Part shown: positions 45,357 through 54,457 of the stretch, piece after piece
Layout: every line of letters starts with the position of its first letter
Numbering within the stretch: position 1 is the first letter of the stretch
Assembly (NCBI RefSeq): GCF_008042035.1
Contig: NZ_RDBL01000002.1
Coordinates: 140,186 to 204,185 of the forward strand
From: Streptomyces sp. col6
GTDB lineage: Bacteria > Actinomycetota > Actinomycetes > Streptomycetales > Streptomycetaceae
DNA length: 64,000 nt
Reading direction: 5' to 3'
Notes under the pieces: model-generated
The model's input: the letters and a program-made list of their open reading frames with translations, nothing else
Databases searched by the model: none
What the model was told of the DNA's origin: nothing
Translations under genes and position numbers: made by a program

Positions 45357-46298
45357 ATGACATTGGCGAGTGCGACCACGCGGTCCGGGCGGCACGGACC
45401 GCCCGGGAAGCGCACCGACGGGCGGCTGGACCGGGGCGCCGGCACCTGGTTCCTGGTCCTCCCCGCTCTCCTCCCCATCCTGGTCCTGAGCGTCGGCCCG
45501 CTGCTCTACGGCATCGCGCTGGCCTTCACCGACGCCCAGTCCGGCCGCACCCGCGCCACCCAGTGGACCGGCACGCTGAACTTCCAGGACCTGCTGCACG
45601 ACGGGCTGTTCTGGGAGTCGTTCCGGATCGGCCTGGTGTGGGCGGTCGGCGTCACCGTCCCGCAGTTCGTGCTCGCCCTCGGCCTCGCGCTGCTGCTCAA
45701 CGAGAACCTGCGGATGCGCTGGCTGACCCGCGCCCTGGCGATCATCCCGTGGGCGATGCCCGAGGTCGTCGTCGGCATCATGTGGCGCCTCGTCTACAAC
45801 CCGGACGCCGGCATCCTCAACGAGACCATCCGCGACCTGGGGCTCGGGGACGGCCGGGACTGGCTGACCGGGCTCGCCACCGCGCTGCCGGCGGTGATCG
45901 TCGTCGGCGTCTGGTCCGGGATGCCGCAGACCACGGTCGCCCTGCTGGCCGGGCTCCAGAACACCCCGCACGAACTGCACGAGGCCGCCGCGCTGGACGG
46001 GGCGGGCGCCTGGCGCCGGTTCAGGACGGTGACCTGGCCCGCCATCAGACCGGTCGCCCTCTCCATCACCGCGCTCAACTTCATCTGGAACTTCAACTCC
46101 TTCGCCCTGGTCTACGTGCTGACCAACGGCGGTCCCGGCGGCCGCACCCGGCTGCCGATGCTCTTCGCGTACGAGGAGGCCTTCCGCTACGGACAGTTCG
46201 GCTACGCCGCCGCGATGGGCTGTGTGATGGTCGCGGTGATCTCCGTGATCCTCGCCGTGTATCTCGCCGGCCGGATCCGGGGAGGCGAGGACCGATGA
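45357..46298 (+). CDS. Carbohydrate ABC transporter permease (MalF-type)
   Basis: 313 residues: basic N-terminal tail of about 28 residues, six membrane helices, and the ATPase-contact loop E-A-A-A-L-D-G-A-G-A-W-R-R-F near 215. Forms the membrane channel together with the next permease. GGGGG lies 9 bases before the ATG. The stop overlaps the next start (ATGA). No ATPase gene in the operon, so the shared MsiK-type ATPase known in streptomycetes is the probable energiser (inference). Confidence 0.93.
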   Translation: MTLASATTRSGRHGPPGKRTDGRLDRGAGTWFLVLPALLPILVLSVGPLLYGIALAFTDAQSGRTRATQWTGTLNFQDLLHDGLFWESFRIGLVWAVGVTVPQFVLALGLALLLNENLRMRWLTRALAIIPWAMPEVVVGIMWRLVYNPDAGILNETIRDLGLGDGRDWLTGLATALPAVIVVGVWSGMPQTTVALLAGLQNTPHELHEAAALDGAGAWRRFRTVTWPAIRPVALSITALNFIWNFNSFALVYVLTNGGPGGRTRLPMLFAYEEAFRYGQFGYAAAMGCVMVAVISVILAVYLAGRIRGGEDR

Positions 46299-47134
46299 GC
46301 ATGCGTACCCGACGATCCGTGCGCGCGGGACAGTACGTGGCGCTGCTGTGCTACCTGGTCTTCCTGGCGTTCCCGTTCCTGTGGCTGATCTCCACCACCT
46401 TCAAGCCGGCGCCCGAGCTGGGTTCCCTGCACCCGACCTGGATCCCGCGGCACCCCACGCTGGACAACTTCCGGCAGGCGTTCGACGAGCAACCGCTGCT
46501 GCGGGCCGCGGCCAACTCGCTGATCGCCGCGCTCTCGGCAGGGCTGATCGCCGTCCTCATCGCGACCCCGATGGCCTATGTGATGGCCCGCCACCGCACC
46601 CGGCTCGCCACGGCGGCCACCGGCTGGGTCGTGGTCAGCCAGGCGTTCCCCTTCGTGCTGCTGATCATCCCGCTGTTCCTGGTCCTGAAGAACCTGCACC
46701 TGATCAACACCCTCTGGGGACTGATCATGGTCTACGTGGTGTGGGCCCTGCCCTTCGCGCTGTGGATGCTCGTCGGCTACGTACGGGCGGTTCCGGCCGA
46801 GCTGGAGGAGGCGGCGGCGGTCGACGGGGCGGGCCGGCTGCGGACGCTGGTCTCGGTCACCGCTCCGCTGCTGGCCCCCGGCGTCGTCGCCACGGCCCTG
46901 TTCGCCTTCATCACCGCGTGGAACGAGTTCTTCTTCGCCCTCGTCCTCCTCAAGACCCCGGAGAAGCAGACCTTGCCGGTCGTACTGACGCACTTCCTCG
47001 GCGCGGAGGGCGCCAGCGACCTCGGGCCGCTCGCCGCCGCCGCGTTCCTCGCCACCCTCCCCTCGCTCGTCCTGTTCGCCGTGATCCAGCGGCGGATCAC
47101 CGGCGGCATGCTGGCCGGGGCGGTGAAGAACTGA
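46295..47134 (+). CDS. Carbohydrate ABC transporter permease (MalG-type)
   Basis: 279 residues, six membrane helices, E-A-A loop E-E-A-A-A-V-D-G-A-G-R-L near 178, and the MalG-like end I-T-G-G-M-L-A-G-A-V-K. Start overlaps the previous stop by four bases and its stop overlaps the next ATG (TGATG), so the operon is tightly coupled. Pairs with the MalF-type permease. Confidence 0.93.
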   Translation: MSMRTRRSVRAGQYVALLCYLVFLAFPFLWLISTTFKPAPELGSLHPTWIPRHPTLDNFRQAFDEQPLLRAAANSLIAALSAGLIAVLIATPMAYVMARHRTRLATAATGWVVVSQAFPFVLLIIPLFLVLKNLHLINTLWGLIMVYVVWALPFALWMLVGYVRAVPAELEEAAAVDGAGRLRTLVSVTAPLLAPGVVATALFAFITAWNEFFFALVLLKTPEKQTLPVVLTHFLGAEGASDLGPLAAAAFLATLPSLVLFAVIQRRITGGMLAGAVKN

Positions 47135-48423
47135 TGCGCGCGCTGGTACGTACGGCTGCCGCGGCGGCCACCGCCCTGGCCCTGCTGCTCACCGGCTGCG
47201 GCGGGGGCGACGGCGGTCCGGACGGGAGGATCACGCTCCGGTTCCAGTCGCTGGCCTGGCAGAAGGAGTCCGTCGACATCAACAAGCAGCTGGTGAAGGA
47301 GTGGAACGCGGCCCACCCCGACATCCGGGTCGAGTACGTCCAGGGCAGCTGGGACAGCGTCCACGACCAGCTGCTCACCTCCTTCGAGGGCGGCGAGGCG
47401 CCCGACATCATCCACGACGCCTCCGACGACCTCGCCGACTTCGCGTACGGGGGCTACCTCGCCGACCTGCGCCCGCTCCTGCCGAAGGGGCTGACCGACG
47501 GCATCCCCCGCACCAGCTGGGACACGGCCACCTTCGACGGCGGCGTCTACGGCGTGCCGTTCCTCCAGGAGCCCCGGGTCCTGATCGCCAACACCAGGAT
47601 CCTGACGGCGTCGGGGGTCCGTATCCCGACCCCCGGGAAGCCGTGGAGCTGGGCGGAGTTCCGGCAGGTGACCAAGAAGCTGACGGGCAAGGGCCGCTAC
47701 GGGGTCGCCTGGCCGCTCAAGGAGCCGGTCTCCGTCACCCTCAACCTCGGCCTCTCGGCGGGCGGGCAGCTCTTCCACCGGGGCGCCGACGGCAAGGTGA
47801 CCGTCGCGATGGGGGAGGGCGACCAGGTGGCCCCCGGCACCATCCACGACCAGGTCAACACCGACCACAGCGCCGCCCGCACCTCGCTCGGCATGGGCGG
47901 CGGCGACACCCTGCCCGGCTTCTTCGGCGGCAAGTACGCGATGGTGCCGCTCGGGTTCTCGTACCGCCAGCAGGTCGTCGAGCAGGCGCCGAAGGGGTTC
48001 GAGTGGACGGTGCTGCCCGCGCCGGCGGGCCGGGACGGACTGGCCCAGGGGGTGAGCCCGCAGACCCTGTCCGTCGCCGAGGACAGCCCGCACAAGAAGG
48101 AGGCGGTCCGGTTCATCGACTTTCTGCTGCGGCCCGCCAACATGGTGCGGCTGGCCAAGGGGGACTGGATGCTGCCGACCGGCACCGAGGCGCTGGCCGA
48201 CCCCTCGCTGCACACCGCGGACCGGGGCTGGGCGACCGGCGCCGCGCTCGCCGGGTCGCTGCGCCCCGCCCCGGCCCAGTCCGTGCGCGGCTACCCCGAG
48301 TGGAAGGACAAGGTGGCGACCCCCGCGCTCCAGGAGTACTACAGCGGCGCGATCGACGCCGCGGAGCTGAGGAAGCGGCTGGTGACCGACGGCAACCGGG
48401 TCCTGGCCCGCTACCAGCGCTGA
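47134..48423 (+). CDS. Sugar-binding lipoprotein of the ABC transporter
   Basis: 429 residues. Signal peptide with lipobox L-L-L-T-G-C near residue 20, then the mature extracellular solute-binding domain: E-W-N-A-A-H-P-D-I-R-V-E near 60 and A-P-D-I-I near 88 are usual for group 1 sugar-binding proteins. The order permease-permease-binding protein is unusual; most operons have it first. No glycosidase or regulator is adjacent to reveal the sugar. A strong terminator follows. Confidence 0.92.
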   Translation: MRALVRTAAAAATALALLLTGCGGGDGGPDGRITLRFQSLAWQKESVDINKQLVKEWNAAHPDIRVEYVQGSWDSVHDQLLTSFEGGEAPDIIHDASDDLADFAYGGYLADLRPLLPKGLTDGIPRTSWDTATFDGGVYGVPFLQEPRVLIANTRILTASGVRIPTPGKPWSWAEFRQVTKKLTGKGRYGVAWPLKEPVSVTLNLGLSAGGQLFHRGADGKVTVAMGEGDQVAPGTIHDQVNTDHSAARTSLGMGGGDTLPGFFGGKYAMVPLGFSYRQQVVEQAPKGFEWTVLPAPAGRDGLAQGVSPQTLSVAEDSPHKKEAVRFIDFLLRPANMVRLAKGDWMLPTGTEALADPSLHTADRGWATGAALAGSLRPAPAQSVRGYPEWKDKVATPALQEYYSGAIDAAELRKRLVTDGNRVLARYQR

Positions 48424-48432
48424 ACGCGCAGG

Positions 48433-48459
48433 CCCTCCTCCCGGCGTCCGGGAGGAGGG
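48433..48459. terminator. Bidirectional terminator
   Basis: CCCTCCTCCCGG (48433-48444) and CCGGGAGGAGGG (48448-48459) make a perfect 12-bp stem with loop CGT, 9 bases after the binding-protein stop and 19 bases after the opposing MMPL stop. It can serve both convergent genes. Confidence 0.85.
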
Positions 48460-48478
48460 ACTACGTACAGCAGGGGGA

Positions 48479-50770
48479 TCAGACGCCGACCCGCTCCGGC
48501 TCCTCACCGCCGCGCGCCGGTGCGGTCACCGCCGGCTCGTCGTCGTACGACTCGTCGTGCGTCATGTCGGGCAGCCACCGCAGCCACGTCGGGAAGTACC
48601 AGTTGCGCTCTCCCAGCAGGGCCATGACGGCCGGCAGCAGCACCCCGCGGATGATCGTCGCGTCGATCAGCACGGCCGCCGCGAGGCCCACGCCCATCTG
48701 CTTCATGGACTGCATCGACAGCGTGCCGAAGATCGCGAACACGGCGACCATGATCACGGCCGCGCTGGTCACGACGCCGGCCGTGGTGACCACCCCGTGG
48801 GCGATGGCGTCCCGGGTGGTCCGGCCCTGGAGCCTGGCCTCACGGATACGGGAGACCACGAACACGTGGTAGTCCATCGAGAGCCCGAAGAGGATCACGA
48901 ACAGGAACAGCGGCAGCCAGGAGATGATCGCGCCCACGCCCTCCGCGCCCACCAGCGAGGCACCCCAGCCGTGCTGGAAGACCGCGGTCAGGATGCCGTA
49001 GGCGGCGCCCACCGAGAGCAGGTTGAGGACGATCGAGGTGATCGCGACGGTCAGCGACCGGAAGCAGAGCAGCATCAGCAGGAAGGCGAAGACGACCACG
49101 AAGGCGAAGACCGGGACGACCGAGCCCACGATCTGGTCGTTGAAGTCCTTCGAACCGGCGACCTGCCCGGTGACCGGCGCCTCGACCCCCGCCACCTTGC
49201 CGAGCGTCGCCGGACGCACCGTGTCGCGCAGCAGGTCCAGGCTCTTCTCCGCCTTCGCCTGGTCCGATCCGCCGACCAGCGGTACGTCGATGACCGCGAC
49301 GTTCTCCGCGTCGTGCGTGACGATGTCGACCGGGCCCTTCGAGGCCCCCGAGGAGACGGCCTGCCGGCGGAACTCCTCCAGCGCCCTGCGCACCGGGGCC
49401 GCGCCGATGTCGTCGGCCTTCACCACGACCTGCGCCGGGTCGGCGCCCCCGGGGAAGGCCTCGTTCAGCCGGTCGTAGGTGCGCACGATCGGCAGCGAGT
49501 CGCCGAACTCCTGGTCCAGGGTGAGGTTCTGGGTGTGCATGCCGAGCGCGGGCAGCGCGATGGCGGCGAGCGCGCCGGCGGCGACCACGAGCGCGGTCCA
49601 CGGGCGGCGCAGCACGGCGGTGAGCACCGCGCGCCAGACCCGGCTCTCGCCGTCGGCGCCACCCCGCTCGGAGCGCTTCAGGCGGTTCACGAACGGCAGC
49701 CGGCCCTTCTCGACCCGCTCACCGAGCAGCGAGAGGAGCGCGGGCAGCACGGTGACCGAGCCGACCATGGCGACGGCGACGACCATCAGCGAGGCCAGGC
49801 CCATCGCCTCGAACTCCGCGATGCCGGTGAAGAGCATGCCCGCCATCGCCACGCAGACCGTCACACCGGAGACGACGATGGCGCGGCCACTGGTCGCGGC
49901 GGCGATCATCAGCGCGGTCCGGGCGTCCCGCCCCTTCGCCCGCTCCTCGCGCTCCCGGCGCAGGTAGAAGAGGCAGTAGTCGACGCCGACGGCCAGACCG
50001 ACCAGCAGCATCACGGAGTTGGCGGTGTCGCTCATAGGCTGGAGGTGGCTCACCACACCCATCAGGCCCATGGTCGCGATGATCGCGGTCAGCGCCAGGG
50101 CGACCGGGAGGAGCGCGGCGACCAGCGCGCCGAAGGCGATGAGCAGGATGCCGAGCGCGACCGGCACGGCGGAGAACTCCGCGCGCTGGAAGTCGCTGCC
50201 GAACGCGTCGTCGAACGTCTTGCCCATGCTGGCGCCGCCGATCTCCTCGATCAGCAGCCCCTTGTGCGCGCCGTCCACCTTCGCGACGGCGTCCAGGACG
50301 GGGGCGACGCGTTCGCTCGCCGTCTCCGGGTCGCCCCGCATCTCGAACTGCACCAGCGCGCTGTGTCCGTCGGCCGAGACAGACTTGCTGGTGTACGGCG
50401 AGGTGACGGCGGTGACCTCACCGGTGGCCTGCACGGCCTCGATCACGTCCTTCACCGCCGCGCGGAACTCCGGCGAACCGGCCACCGCCGCGTCCTCGCC
50501 CTCCGCGTGGATGAGCACGGTCTCGCCGGCCGGGTCCTTGAGCCCCGCGTCCTCGATGATCCGCACGGCCCGGCCCACCTCGCCGGACATCTGGTCGCTC
50601 TCCTTGACGTCGACCCGGCCCGCTGCGGAGCCGAGGCCCATGGCCAGGGCGACGAACAGCACCCAGATCGTCACCGCCGCCCAGCGGTGACGGGCGCTCC
50701 AGCCACCCGCGCGGGCCGCGACGCCCCGTACCCGCGGCTCCCGCGTCCGCGCCGCATCCACTCTCCCCAT
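48479..50770 (-). CDS. MMPL/RND-family membrane transporter
   Basis: 763 residues in two repeated halves: a membrane helix near 35-55, an extracytoplasmic loop of about 130 residues, a block of five helices (about 190-340), then one helix, a second loop and a second block ending near 720. S-D-x-x-N-S-V-M-L-L-V-G-L-A-V-G-V-D-Y and F-G-L-S-M-D-Y-H-V-F-V are the two proton-relay helices with Asp-Tyr pairs. Actinobacterial relatives export lipids or drugs using the proton gradient. The ATG at 50770 is preferred for the M-G-R-V-D start. No lipid-synthesis gene is adjacent. Confidence 0.92.
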   Translation of the reverse strand: MGRVDAARTREPRVRGVAARAGGWSARHRWAAVTIWVLFVALAMGLGSAAGRVDVKESDQMSGEVGRAVRIIEDAGLKDPAGETVLIHAEGEDAAVAGSPEFRAAVKDVIEAVQATGEVTAVTSPYTSKSVSADGHSALVQFEMRGDPETASERVAPVLDAVAKVDGAHKGLLIEEIGGASMGKTFDDAFGSDFQRAEFSAVPVALGILLIAFGALVAALLPVALALTAIIATMGLMGVVSHLQPMSDTANSVMLLVGLAVGVDYCLFYLRREREERAKGRDARTALMIAAATSGRAIVVSGVTVCVAMAGMLFTGIAEFEAMGLASLMVVAVAMVGSVTVLPALLSLLGERVEKGRLPFVNRLKRSERGGADGESRVWRAVLTAVLRRPWTALVVAAGALAAIALPALGMHTQNLTLDQEFGDSLPIVRTYDRLNEAFPGGADPAQVVVKADDIGAAPVRRALEEFRRQAVSSGASKGPVDIVTHDAENVAVIDVPLVGGSDQAKAEKSLDLLRDTVRPATLGKVAGVEAPVTGQVAGSKDFNDQIVGSVVPVFAFVVVFAFLLMLLCFRSLTVAITSIVLNLLSVGAAYGILTAVFQHGWGASLVGAEGVGAIISWLPLFLFVILFGLSMDYHVFVVSRIREARLQGRTTRDAIAHGVVTTAGVVTSAAVIMVAVFAIFGTLSMQSMKQMGVGLAAAVLIDATIIRGVLLPAVMALLGERNWYFPTWLRWLPDMTHDESYDDEPAVTAPARGGEEPERVGV

Positions 50771-51129
50771 GACGGGCCTGCCCCCTTGTGACCGGCACCG
50801 GCCCATCGCCGCCGCCTCCCGCATTCGAAAGTAGGCGCGGCGTAAAGCCATCTCGTCATGCTGTCCGCCGAGCCGGGCGGTGGGGCTCTCCGACCTGGGA
50901 ACGGTGCTTGCCCCCGAGAAGGAGGAACGAAGCCCCTTACACGTAAAGGTGGTTGGCGTATCGGGGAGCAGGTGCGGGCGTCTTGTGACGAAAGATTGAC
51001 GACTACGTCAGAGCCGTATGAAGGCCTTGAACTGCGCGCGTCAATCGGTCAGGGTTTCGAACCAACCCCCGGAGATCTTCCGGCCGGGGGCCAATCCCCC
51101 CACAAAGAATGACGAGGAGACCCCTCTTC
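50771..51129. other. Gene-free interval between MMPL and subtilisin genes
   Basis: 359 bases of divergent regulatory DNA with lower GC than its neighbours (AAAGGTGG, AAAGATTGACG, TATGAAGG). An 84-codon open frame across it has non-Streptomyces codon use and is not taken as a gene. TTGACG at 50996 is a possible -35 box, but no well-spaced -10 was found. Confidence 0.4.
51066..51100 (+). promoter_or_regulatory. Possible leader hairpin before the subtilisin gene
   Basis: CCCCC/GGGGG and CCGGA/TCCGG pairs nest between 51066 and 51090, and the same GGGGG can instead pair with CCCCC at 51096-51100. It lies 30 bases before the start and could affect leader stability or act as an alternative-pairing switch. 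Confidence 0.25.
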
Positions 51130-52332
51130 ATGGCCATTCACAAGCGTGCACGCCGGTTCAAGCTGACCGCCTCCATCACCGCGGTGGCGGCTGCCGCCGG
51201 CGTGACCCTGATGGGCAGCCCGTTCGCGGGAGCGACACCCGCCCCCGCGATGGGCAAGATCTACGGCGCCGACGCGGCGACCGCGGTCTCGGGCAGCTAC
51301 ATCGTCATGCTGGACCAGAAGGCGGACAAGGCGGAGCTCGCCAAGGAGTACGGCGGCAAGCTGAAGCGCAACTACAGCTCCGCCATCAACGGCTTCTCCG
51401 CCAGCGGCCTTTCGGAGACCGAGGCCAAGCGGCTCGCCGCCGACCCGGCCGTCTCCAAGGTCGTCCAGAACAAGAAGTTCCACATCGACGCCACCCAGGA
51501 CAACCCGCCGTCCTGGGGTCTGGACCGCATCGACCAGACCGAGACCGCGGGCGACAACGCGTACACCTACCCCGACAGCGCGGGTGAGGGCGTCACCGCG
51601 TACGTCATCGACACCGGTGTCCGCACCACCCACGAGGAGTTCGGCGGCCGGGCCAGCTCCGGCTTCGACGCCGTGGACAACGACGACAGCGCCGACGACG
51701 GCAACGGCCACGGCACGCACGTCGCCGGCACCATAGCCGGGTCGACCTACGGCGTCGCCAAGAAGGCCAAGATCGTCGCCGTCCGCGTCCTGGACGACTC
51801 CGGCTCCGGCACCACCGAGCAGGTCGTCGCCGGCATCGACTGGGTCACCGAGAACCACCAGGGCCCGTCCGTCGCCAACATGAGCCTCGGCGGCGGCGCC
51901 GACGAGGCGCTCGACGCGGCCGTCCAGAAGGCCATCGCCTCCGGGGTCACCTTCGCGGTCGCCGCGGGCAACGAGTCGAGCGACGCCGGTGAGGGCTCGC
52001 CCTCCCGTGTCCCCGAGGCCATCACGGTCGCCTCGTCCACCGTGGACGACGAGCAGTCGTCGTTCTCCAACTACGGTCCGGTCGTGGACATCTACGCCCC
52101 GGGCTCCGACATCACCTCGTCCTGGAACGACAGCGACACCGGCTCCAACACCATCTCCGGTACGTCGATGGCGACCCCGCACGTCGTGGGCGCCGCCGCC
52201 GTCTACCTGGCCGGGCACCCGGACGCCACCCCGGCCGAGGTCGCCACGGCCCTGACCGACGGCGCCACCCCGGACGCCATCAGCAACGCCACCGAGGGAA
52301 CGGCGAACAAGCTCCTCAAGATCGTCGAGTAG
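51130..52332 (+). CDS. Secreted subtilisin-like serine protease (S8)
   Basis: 400 residues. Basic N-terminus (K-R-A-R-R) and hydrophobic stretch give a signal peptide cleaved near 35-40; an I9 inhibitor propeptide runs from about 56 to 120; the mature protease has D161 (V-I-D-T-G), H194 (G-H-G-T-H), oxyanion N281 (A-A-G-N-E) and S346 (G-T-S-M-A-T-P). It is the S8A type common in Streptomyces culture fluid, probably nutrient-scavenging, and autoprocessed. The start at 51130 is chosen for GAGGAG about 12 bases upstream; an ATG at 51109 lacks a site. A terminator follows. Confidence 0.95.
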   Translation: MAIHKRARRFKLTASITAVAAAAGVTLMGSPFAGATPAPAMGKIYGADAATAVSGSYIVMLDQKADKAELAKEYGGKLKRNYSSAINGFSASGLSETEAKRLAADPAVSKVVQNKKFHIDATQDNPPSWGLDRIDQTETAGDNAYTYPDSAGEGVTAYVIDTGVRTTHEEFGGRASSGFDAVDNDDSADDGNGHGTHVAGTIAGSTYGVAKKAKIVAVRVLDDSGSGTTEQVVAGIDWVTENHQGPSVANMSLGGGADEALDAAVQKAIASGVTFAVAAGNESSDAGEGSPSRVPEAITVASSTVDDEQSSFSNYGPVVDIYAPGSDITSSWNDSDTGSNTISGTSMATPHVVGAAAVYLAGHPDATPAEVATALTDGATPDAISNATEGTANKLLKIVE

Positions 52333-52344
52333 CAGCACACCCGG

Positions 52345-52391
52345 CCGGGCGGCCCCCGCGCTCTCCCCCACGGGGCGCGGCGGCCGCCCGG
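52345..52391 (+). terminator. Terminator after the subtilisin gene
   Basis: CCGGGCGGCC (52345-52354) pairs with GGCCGCCCGG (52382-52391), with further inner pairs (CCGCGC/GCGCGG). It starts 13 bases after the stop. Confidence 0.75.
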
Positions 52392-52448
52392 TACGCGCGT
52401 CCCGTCCTACGCTGGGCCCATGACGACCGACACGGGCGGGAGACGGGC

Positions 52449-52826
52449 ATGACCGAGCCGGCGCCGGGTGTGGCCGCGGCCATCGAGGGCGAGCTACGGC
52501 TCCTGGACCCCCTCGTCCGGTCCTCCGCCGAACTCCTCGACCAGGTGCTCCACCCCGACTACCGCGAGGTGGACACCACCGGCCGCCACTGGGACCGGGC
52601 CACGATCATCGCCACACTCCTCTCGGACCTGGCCCCGCGGCCCGGCCAGCTCACCGCCTCCCGGATGAGCGGCGTCCACCTCGCCGACGAACTTGTCCAC
52701 CTCACCTTCGACACCGAGGCCAGGGGCAGGCGGGCGCACCGCAGTTCGCTCTGGCGGCTCACCGCCGCGGGCTGGCTGCTCTACTACCACCAGGCCACGC
52801 CCTTCGACGCCGCGCCCGAGGGCTGA
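52449..52826 (+). CDS. NTF2-like (DUF4440-type) protein
   Basis: 125 residues: two opening helices (E-G-E-L-R-L-L-D-P and S-S-A-E-L-L-D-Q-V-L), then H-P-D-Y-R-E-V-D, and a C-terminal beta sheet ending S-S-L-W-R-L-T-A-A-G-W-L-L-Y-Y-H-Q-A-T-P-F. This is the one-domain NTF2 cone fold used as an enzyme or binding protein. GACGGGC lies upstream of the ATG. Ends 7 bases from the convergent ABC ATPase. Ligand unknown. Confidence 0.8.
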   Translation: MTEPAPGVAAAIEGELRLLDPLVRSSAELLDQVLHPDYREVDTTGRHWDRATIIATLLSDLAPRPGQLTASRMSGVHLADELVHLTFDTEARGRRAHRSSLWRLTAAGWLLYYHQATPFDAAPEG

Positions 52827-52833
52827 GCGCGCG

Positions 52834-53670
52834 TCAGCCGCGGGGCGCCCGCCGGGCCCGCGCCGTCCACCGGCCGTCCGTGCGGGTGATGTGCACCGGG
52901 TGCCCGAAGCACGCGCTGACCCGGTCCGTGGTCAGTACCTCGTCCGCCGTGCCCGATGCCAGGCACCGCCCGCCGCGCAGCAGCATCGCGTGCGTGGTCG
53001 ACGCGGGCAGCTCCTCCAGATGATGGGTGACCAGCACGGTCGCCAGCTCCGGGTGCTCCTCGCGCAGCGCGTCCAGGCTGTCCAGCAGCTGTTCCCGGGC
53101 GGCCAGATCGAGCCCGGTCGCCGGCTCGTCGAGCAGCAGCAGCCGGGGCTGCGGCATCAGGGCACGGGCGATCAGCGTCCGGCCGCGCTCGCCCTGCGAG
53201 AGCGCCGGCCAGCGCGACTCCGTCTTGCCGCCCATCCCCAGCATCTTCAGCAGTCGCTCGGCCCGCTCCCGCTGTCCCGGGCCCGGCGACCAGCGCGGCA
53301 CCGGCTCGACCGAGTTCGTCAGGCCCGTCAGCACCACCTCGCTCACCGTCAGCGGGGAGCGCAGCGGATGACGCGGATTGACATGGCCGAGCAGCGTCCG
53401 CAGCTCCCGCAGATCCACCCGCCCCAGCGTGCGGCCCAGCACCTCGACGGAACCCCGCGTGGGGTGCGTGACCGCACCGAGCAGCCCGAGCAGGGTGCTC
53501 TTGCCCGCCCCGTTGGCCCCGAGCAGCGCCCAGTGCTCCCCGCCCCGCACCGTGAGCGAGACCGCGTCGAGCAGGATGTTCCCGTCGCGTACGAGAGAGA
53601 CCTCGTCGGCCCGGATGACCGGGACCGGGGCCGTGACGGCGGCAGGGGACAGGGGTGCGGTGGTGGTCAC
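52834..53670 (-). CDS. Orphan ABC transporter ATP-binding protein
   Basis: 278 residues. Walker A G-A-N-G-A-G-K-S-T near 50, signature L-S-Q-G-E-R-G-R (LSQGE), Walker B L-L-L-L-D-E-P-A-T-G-L-D and switch T-H-H-L-E-E-L. No permease or binding-protein gene is adjacent. The pattern resembles ModF/PhnL-like or iron-siderophore-type ATPases of actinobacteria; such lone ATPases may act in repair or regulation rather than transport. GTG start. Confidence 0.88.
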   Translation of the reverse strand: MTTTAPLSPAAVTAPVPVIRADEVSLVRDGNILLDAVSLTVRGGEHWALLGANGAGKSTLLGLLGAVTHPTRGSVEVLGRTLGRVDLRELRTLLGHVNPRHPLRSPLTVSEVVLTGLTNSVEPVPRWSPGPGQRERAERLLKMLGMGGKTESRWPALSQGERGRTLIARALMPQPRLLLLDEPATGLDLAAREQLLDSLDALREEHPELATVLVTHHLEELPASTTHAMLLRGGRCLASGTADEVLTTDRVSACFGHPVHITRTDGRWTARARRAPRG

Positions 53671-53807
53671 GTGCGGCTGCTCCTTCGTACGGGCGCGAGC
53701 GCCTTCTGCGCACCGGAAAGCCTATCCGTGTCCCGTACACCCTCCTCGTCCGGCACCTGTCGCCTTTCTTCAATACCGGCCGGGCGCGCGTGCCTAGGTT
53801 GGGGTGC

Positions 53808-54389
53808 ATGAAGACCGAGCACGCCCACATGACCGAATGCGCCGCCGAGGCCGCCCGCGTGGCCCGGGGCGTCAGCGCCCGACAGCTGGAGGCGACCGCC
53901 ACCCCCTGCGCGGACTGGGACGTCCGCACGCTCGTCAATCACTGGGTGCTCTACACCTCGCACGGCATGGAGCACCGCGCCCTGCGCACGGAACTGCCCG
54001 AGGAGCTGATCGCCCGCGACTTCACCGCGGACGCCGACTGGGCCGAGCGGTACGCCGCCCAGCTGGACCGGGCCGTGGCCGCCTGGTCCGACCCGGCCGT
54101 CTGGGAGGGCACCATCGGGGAGGGCGAGTCCGCGTCCCCGGCCGCCGACACCGCCGCCATGCTCATCGAGGAGATCGCGCTGCACGGCTGGGACGTGGCC
54201 CGCGCCACCGGCCAGGAGTTCCGGCTCTCCGCCGAGGCCGCCGCGTACGTGCTGGGGACCGTCGAGAAGACCGCTGCGCTCTACCGGCAGTACGAGGGGT
54301 TCACCGACGAGGTGGATGCCCCCGGCGCCACCGGGTTCACCCGCGCGCTGGCCCTCAGCGGACGCGACCCGCGGTGGACCGCCTCCTGA
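53808..54389 (+). CDS. TIGR03086/maleylpyruvate-isomerase-type metal-binding protein
   Basis: 193 residues, DinB-like four-helix bundle. T-P-C-x-D-W-D-V-R-T-L-V-N-H-W supplies the first conserved histidine, and L-H-G-W-D-V-A-R-A-T-G the second; the middle helix carries E-E-I-A. In actinobacteria this fold includes mycothiol-dependent isomerases and transferases with a divalent metal. It sits 68 bases before a mycothiol-type reductase gene. Substrate unknown. Confidence 0.85.
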   Translation: MKTEHAHMTECAAEAARVARGVSARQLEATATPCADWDVRTLVNHWVLYTSHGMEHRALRTELPEELIARDFTADADWAERYAAQLDRAVAAWSDPAVWEGTIGEGESASPAADTAAMLIEEIALHGWDVARATGQEFRLSAEAAAYVLGTVEKTAALYRQYEGFTDEVDAPGATGFTRALALSGRDPRWTAS

Positions 54390-54457
54390 GAATGGCCCAG
54401 GCGGACGGGTGCCGAATGGCCCGGGGGAGTGCGCCACCGGCTGGCTAGGCTCGCCCC

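Noticed and set aside
50858..51112. 84-codon open frame between MMPL and subtilisin genes
   Set aside because: Third-position GC is low and codons such as AGA, TTG, ACT, ACA and TCA are common, unlike true genes here; no ribosome site and no motif.
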